DNA from: Nitratiruptor sp.
GTDB taxonomy: Bacteria; Campylobacterota; Campylobacteria; Campylobacterales; Nitratiruptoraceae
Length of the DNA: 5,682 nucleotides
Reading direction: 5' to 3'
NCBI GenBank assembly: GCA_015494505.1
Contig: WGBB01000135.1
Location: 1 to 5,682, forward strand
The notes under the pieces are model-generated. The model made no database searches and had not been told where the DNA came from. It worked only from the letters and a program-made list of their open reading frames with translations. Shown here one piece after another: positions 5,123 to 5,682 of this stretch (position 1 is its first letter; every line of letters starts with the position of its first letter). Both the position numbers and the translations under genes were made by a program.

Positions 5123-5682
5123 GTGAGCAAAGTATACTTTTCGTGCTGGAAAGATGAGCTGATAGACAACCGTGGCAAGCCCAAAGAGCAGTGGGAAGAG
5201 TCGCAGTTCAACTTTCCGGTCAATTACAATATCGATCTTGCCTCCAAAGCCTTCATCGGCTGGGCCGGTTTTGCGCTTTTTGACGAAGATGTGGACGTAG
5301 CCAAACTCGCCACCGAGTATGCGGCGCAGTATCAGGTCTACTCTGAAGCCTGTGGCCGTTGTGCTCCGGGACGCTGGGGAGGTCGCATCCTCTACGATCT
5401 TTTCGACAAAATCGCTCGCGGCGAAGGAGAGATGAGCGATATCGAGCACCTTAAAGAGGTCTCTCGCACGATGATGGAGACCAGCAAGTGTGAAATCGGC
5501 CGTACGGTACCCAAACCGCTATTGGATATCTTAGAGCATTTCAAAGACGAAATCGAAGACCTCGTCATTAATAAAAAACCATCCAAACACTACCACAATC
5601 CTGAAATTTCCTATATCGCCAAAGTAACGGCACCTTGTATGGATGCGTGTCCGGCACACGTGGATATTCCCGCTTACATCGA
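5123..5682 (+). CDS. NuoF iron-sulfur domain fused to a GltD-like oxidoreductase (3' end beyond the window)
   Basis: 186 residues are visible from a GTG start. Residues 70-150 resemble the C-terminal iron-sulfur domain of NuoF: EACGRCAPGRWGG at 75-87 stands for the usual SCGxCxPCR, and SKCEIG at 121-126 supplies the distant cysteine, followed by a P-x-P and helix as in NuoF. The third cysteine is Gly83, so only Cys77, Cys80 and Cys123 remain. From residue 170, PCMDACPAHVDIPAYI matches the iron-sulfur entry domain of GltD and dihydropyrimidine dehydrogenase, normally followed by FAD and NAD(P)H domains; these would lie past the window. The NuoF FMN/NADH domain, which normally precedes the cluster motif by about 350 residues, is absent, since the motif begins at residue 75. 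It probably passes electrons into complex I from a flavin site of its own, with the donor unknown. The gene follows the small protein by 12 bases. Databases might call it NuoF, NuoG-like or a GltD family oxidoreductase. Confidence 0.8.
   Translation, partial: MSKVYFSCWKDELIDNRGKPKEQWEESQFNFPVNYNIDLASKAFIGWAGFALFDEDVDVAKLATEYAAQYQVYSEACGRCAPGRWGGRILYDLFDKIARGEGEMSDIEHLKEVSRTMMETSKCEIGRTVPKPLLDILEHFKDEIEDLVINKKPSKHYHNPEISYIAKVTAPCMDACPAHVDIPAYI

Overview
This window is a piece of a bacterial chromosome that reads entirely on the + strand. It holds the start of a complex I (NADH:quinone oxidoreductase, nuo) operon, preceded by an unrelated AAA+ ATPase gene. The nuo gene set points to a Campylobacterota (epsilonproteobacterial) chemolithotroph. 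nuoC and nuoD are separate genes, and a tiny 80-residue protein sits where the [2Fe-2S] subunit NuoE should be. The NuoF position is taken by a protein that joins the iron-sulfur end of NuoF to a GltD-type oxidoreductase module. The DNA looks fairly GC-balanced (about half by eye), which would suit one of the higher-GC members of the phylum; I cannot name the species.

Layout. 1-72 is the last 23 codons of an unidentified gene, whose stop overlaps the next start (TAATG). 72-1802 encodes a 576-residue AAA+ ATPase with an unrecognised N-terminal half and an atypical Walker B motif (Asn-Glu in place of Asp-Glu). 1803-1941 is the only real intergenic region, 139 bp. It contains a plausible extended -10 promoter, a perfect 10-bp inverted repeat around a small hairpin, and the nuoA ribosome binding site. 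1942-5110 holds nuoA, nuoB, nuoC, nuoD and the 80-residue NuoE-position protein, with overlaps or gaps of at most 9 nt. After a 12-nt gap, the NuoF/GltD-like gene starts with GTG at 5123 and runs off the window end.

How the genes work together. NuoA is a membrane-arm subunit at the quinone site junction. NuoB (cluster N2), NuoC and NuoD form the connecting module that delivers electrons to quinone. The next two genes should be the electron input end. Neither has what a standard NADH dehydrogenase module needs: the small protein has one cysteine, and the visible part of the other lacks the NuoF FMN/NADH domain. The sequence therefore supports a remodelled input module whose electron donor cannot be assumed to be NADH. 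Complex I variants without normal NuoE/NuoF are already known in Helicobacter and Campylobacter, so the broad phenomenon is not new. The fused architecture and the lost cysteine in the N3 motif are the details most worth following. No gene is convincingly encoded on the minus strand, and I saw no tRNA, rRNA, CRISPR array, insertion sequence or integration site.
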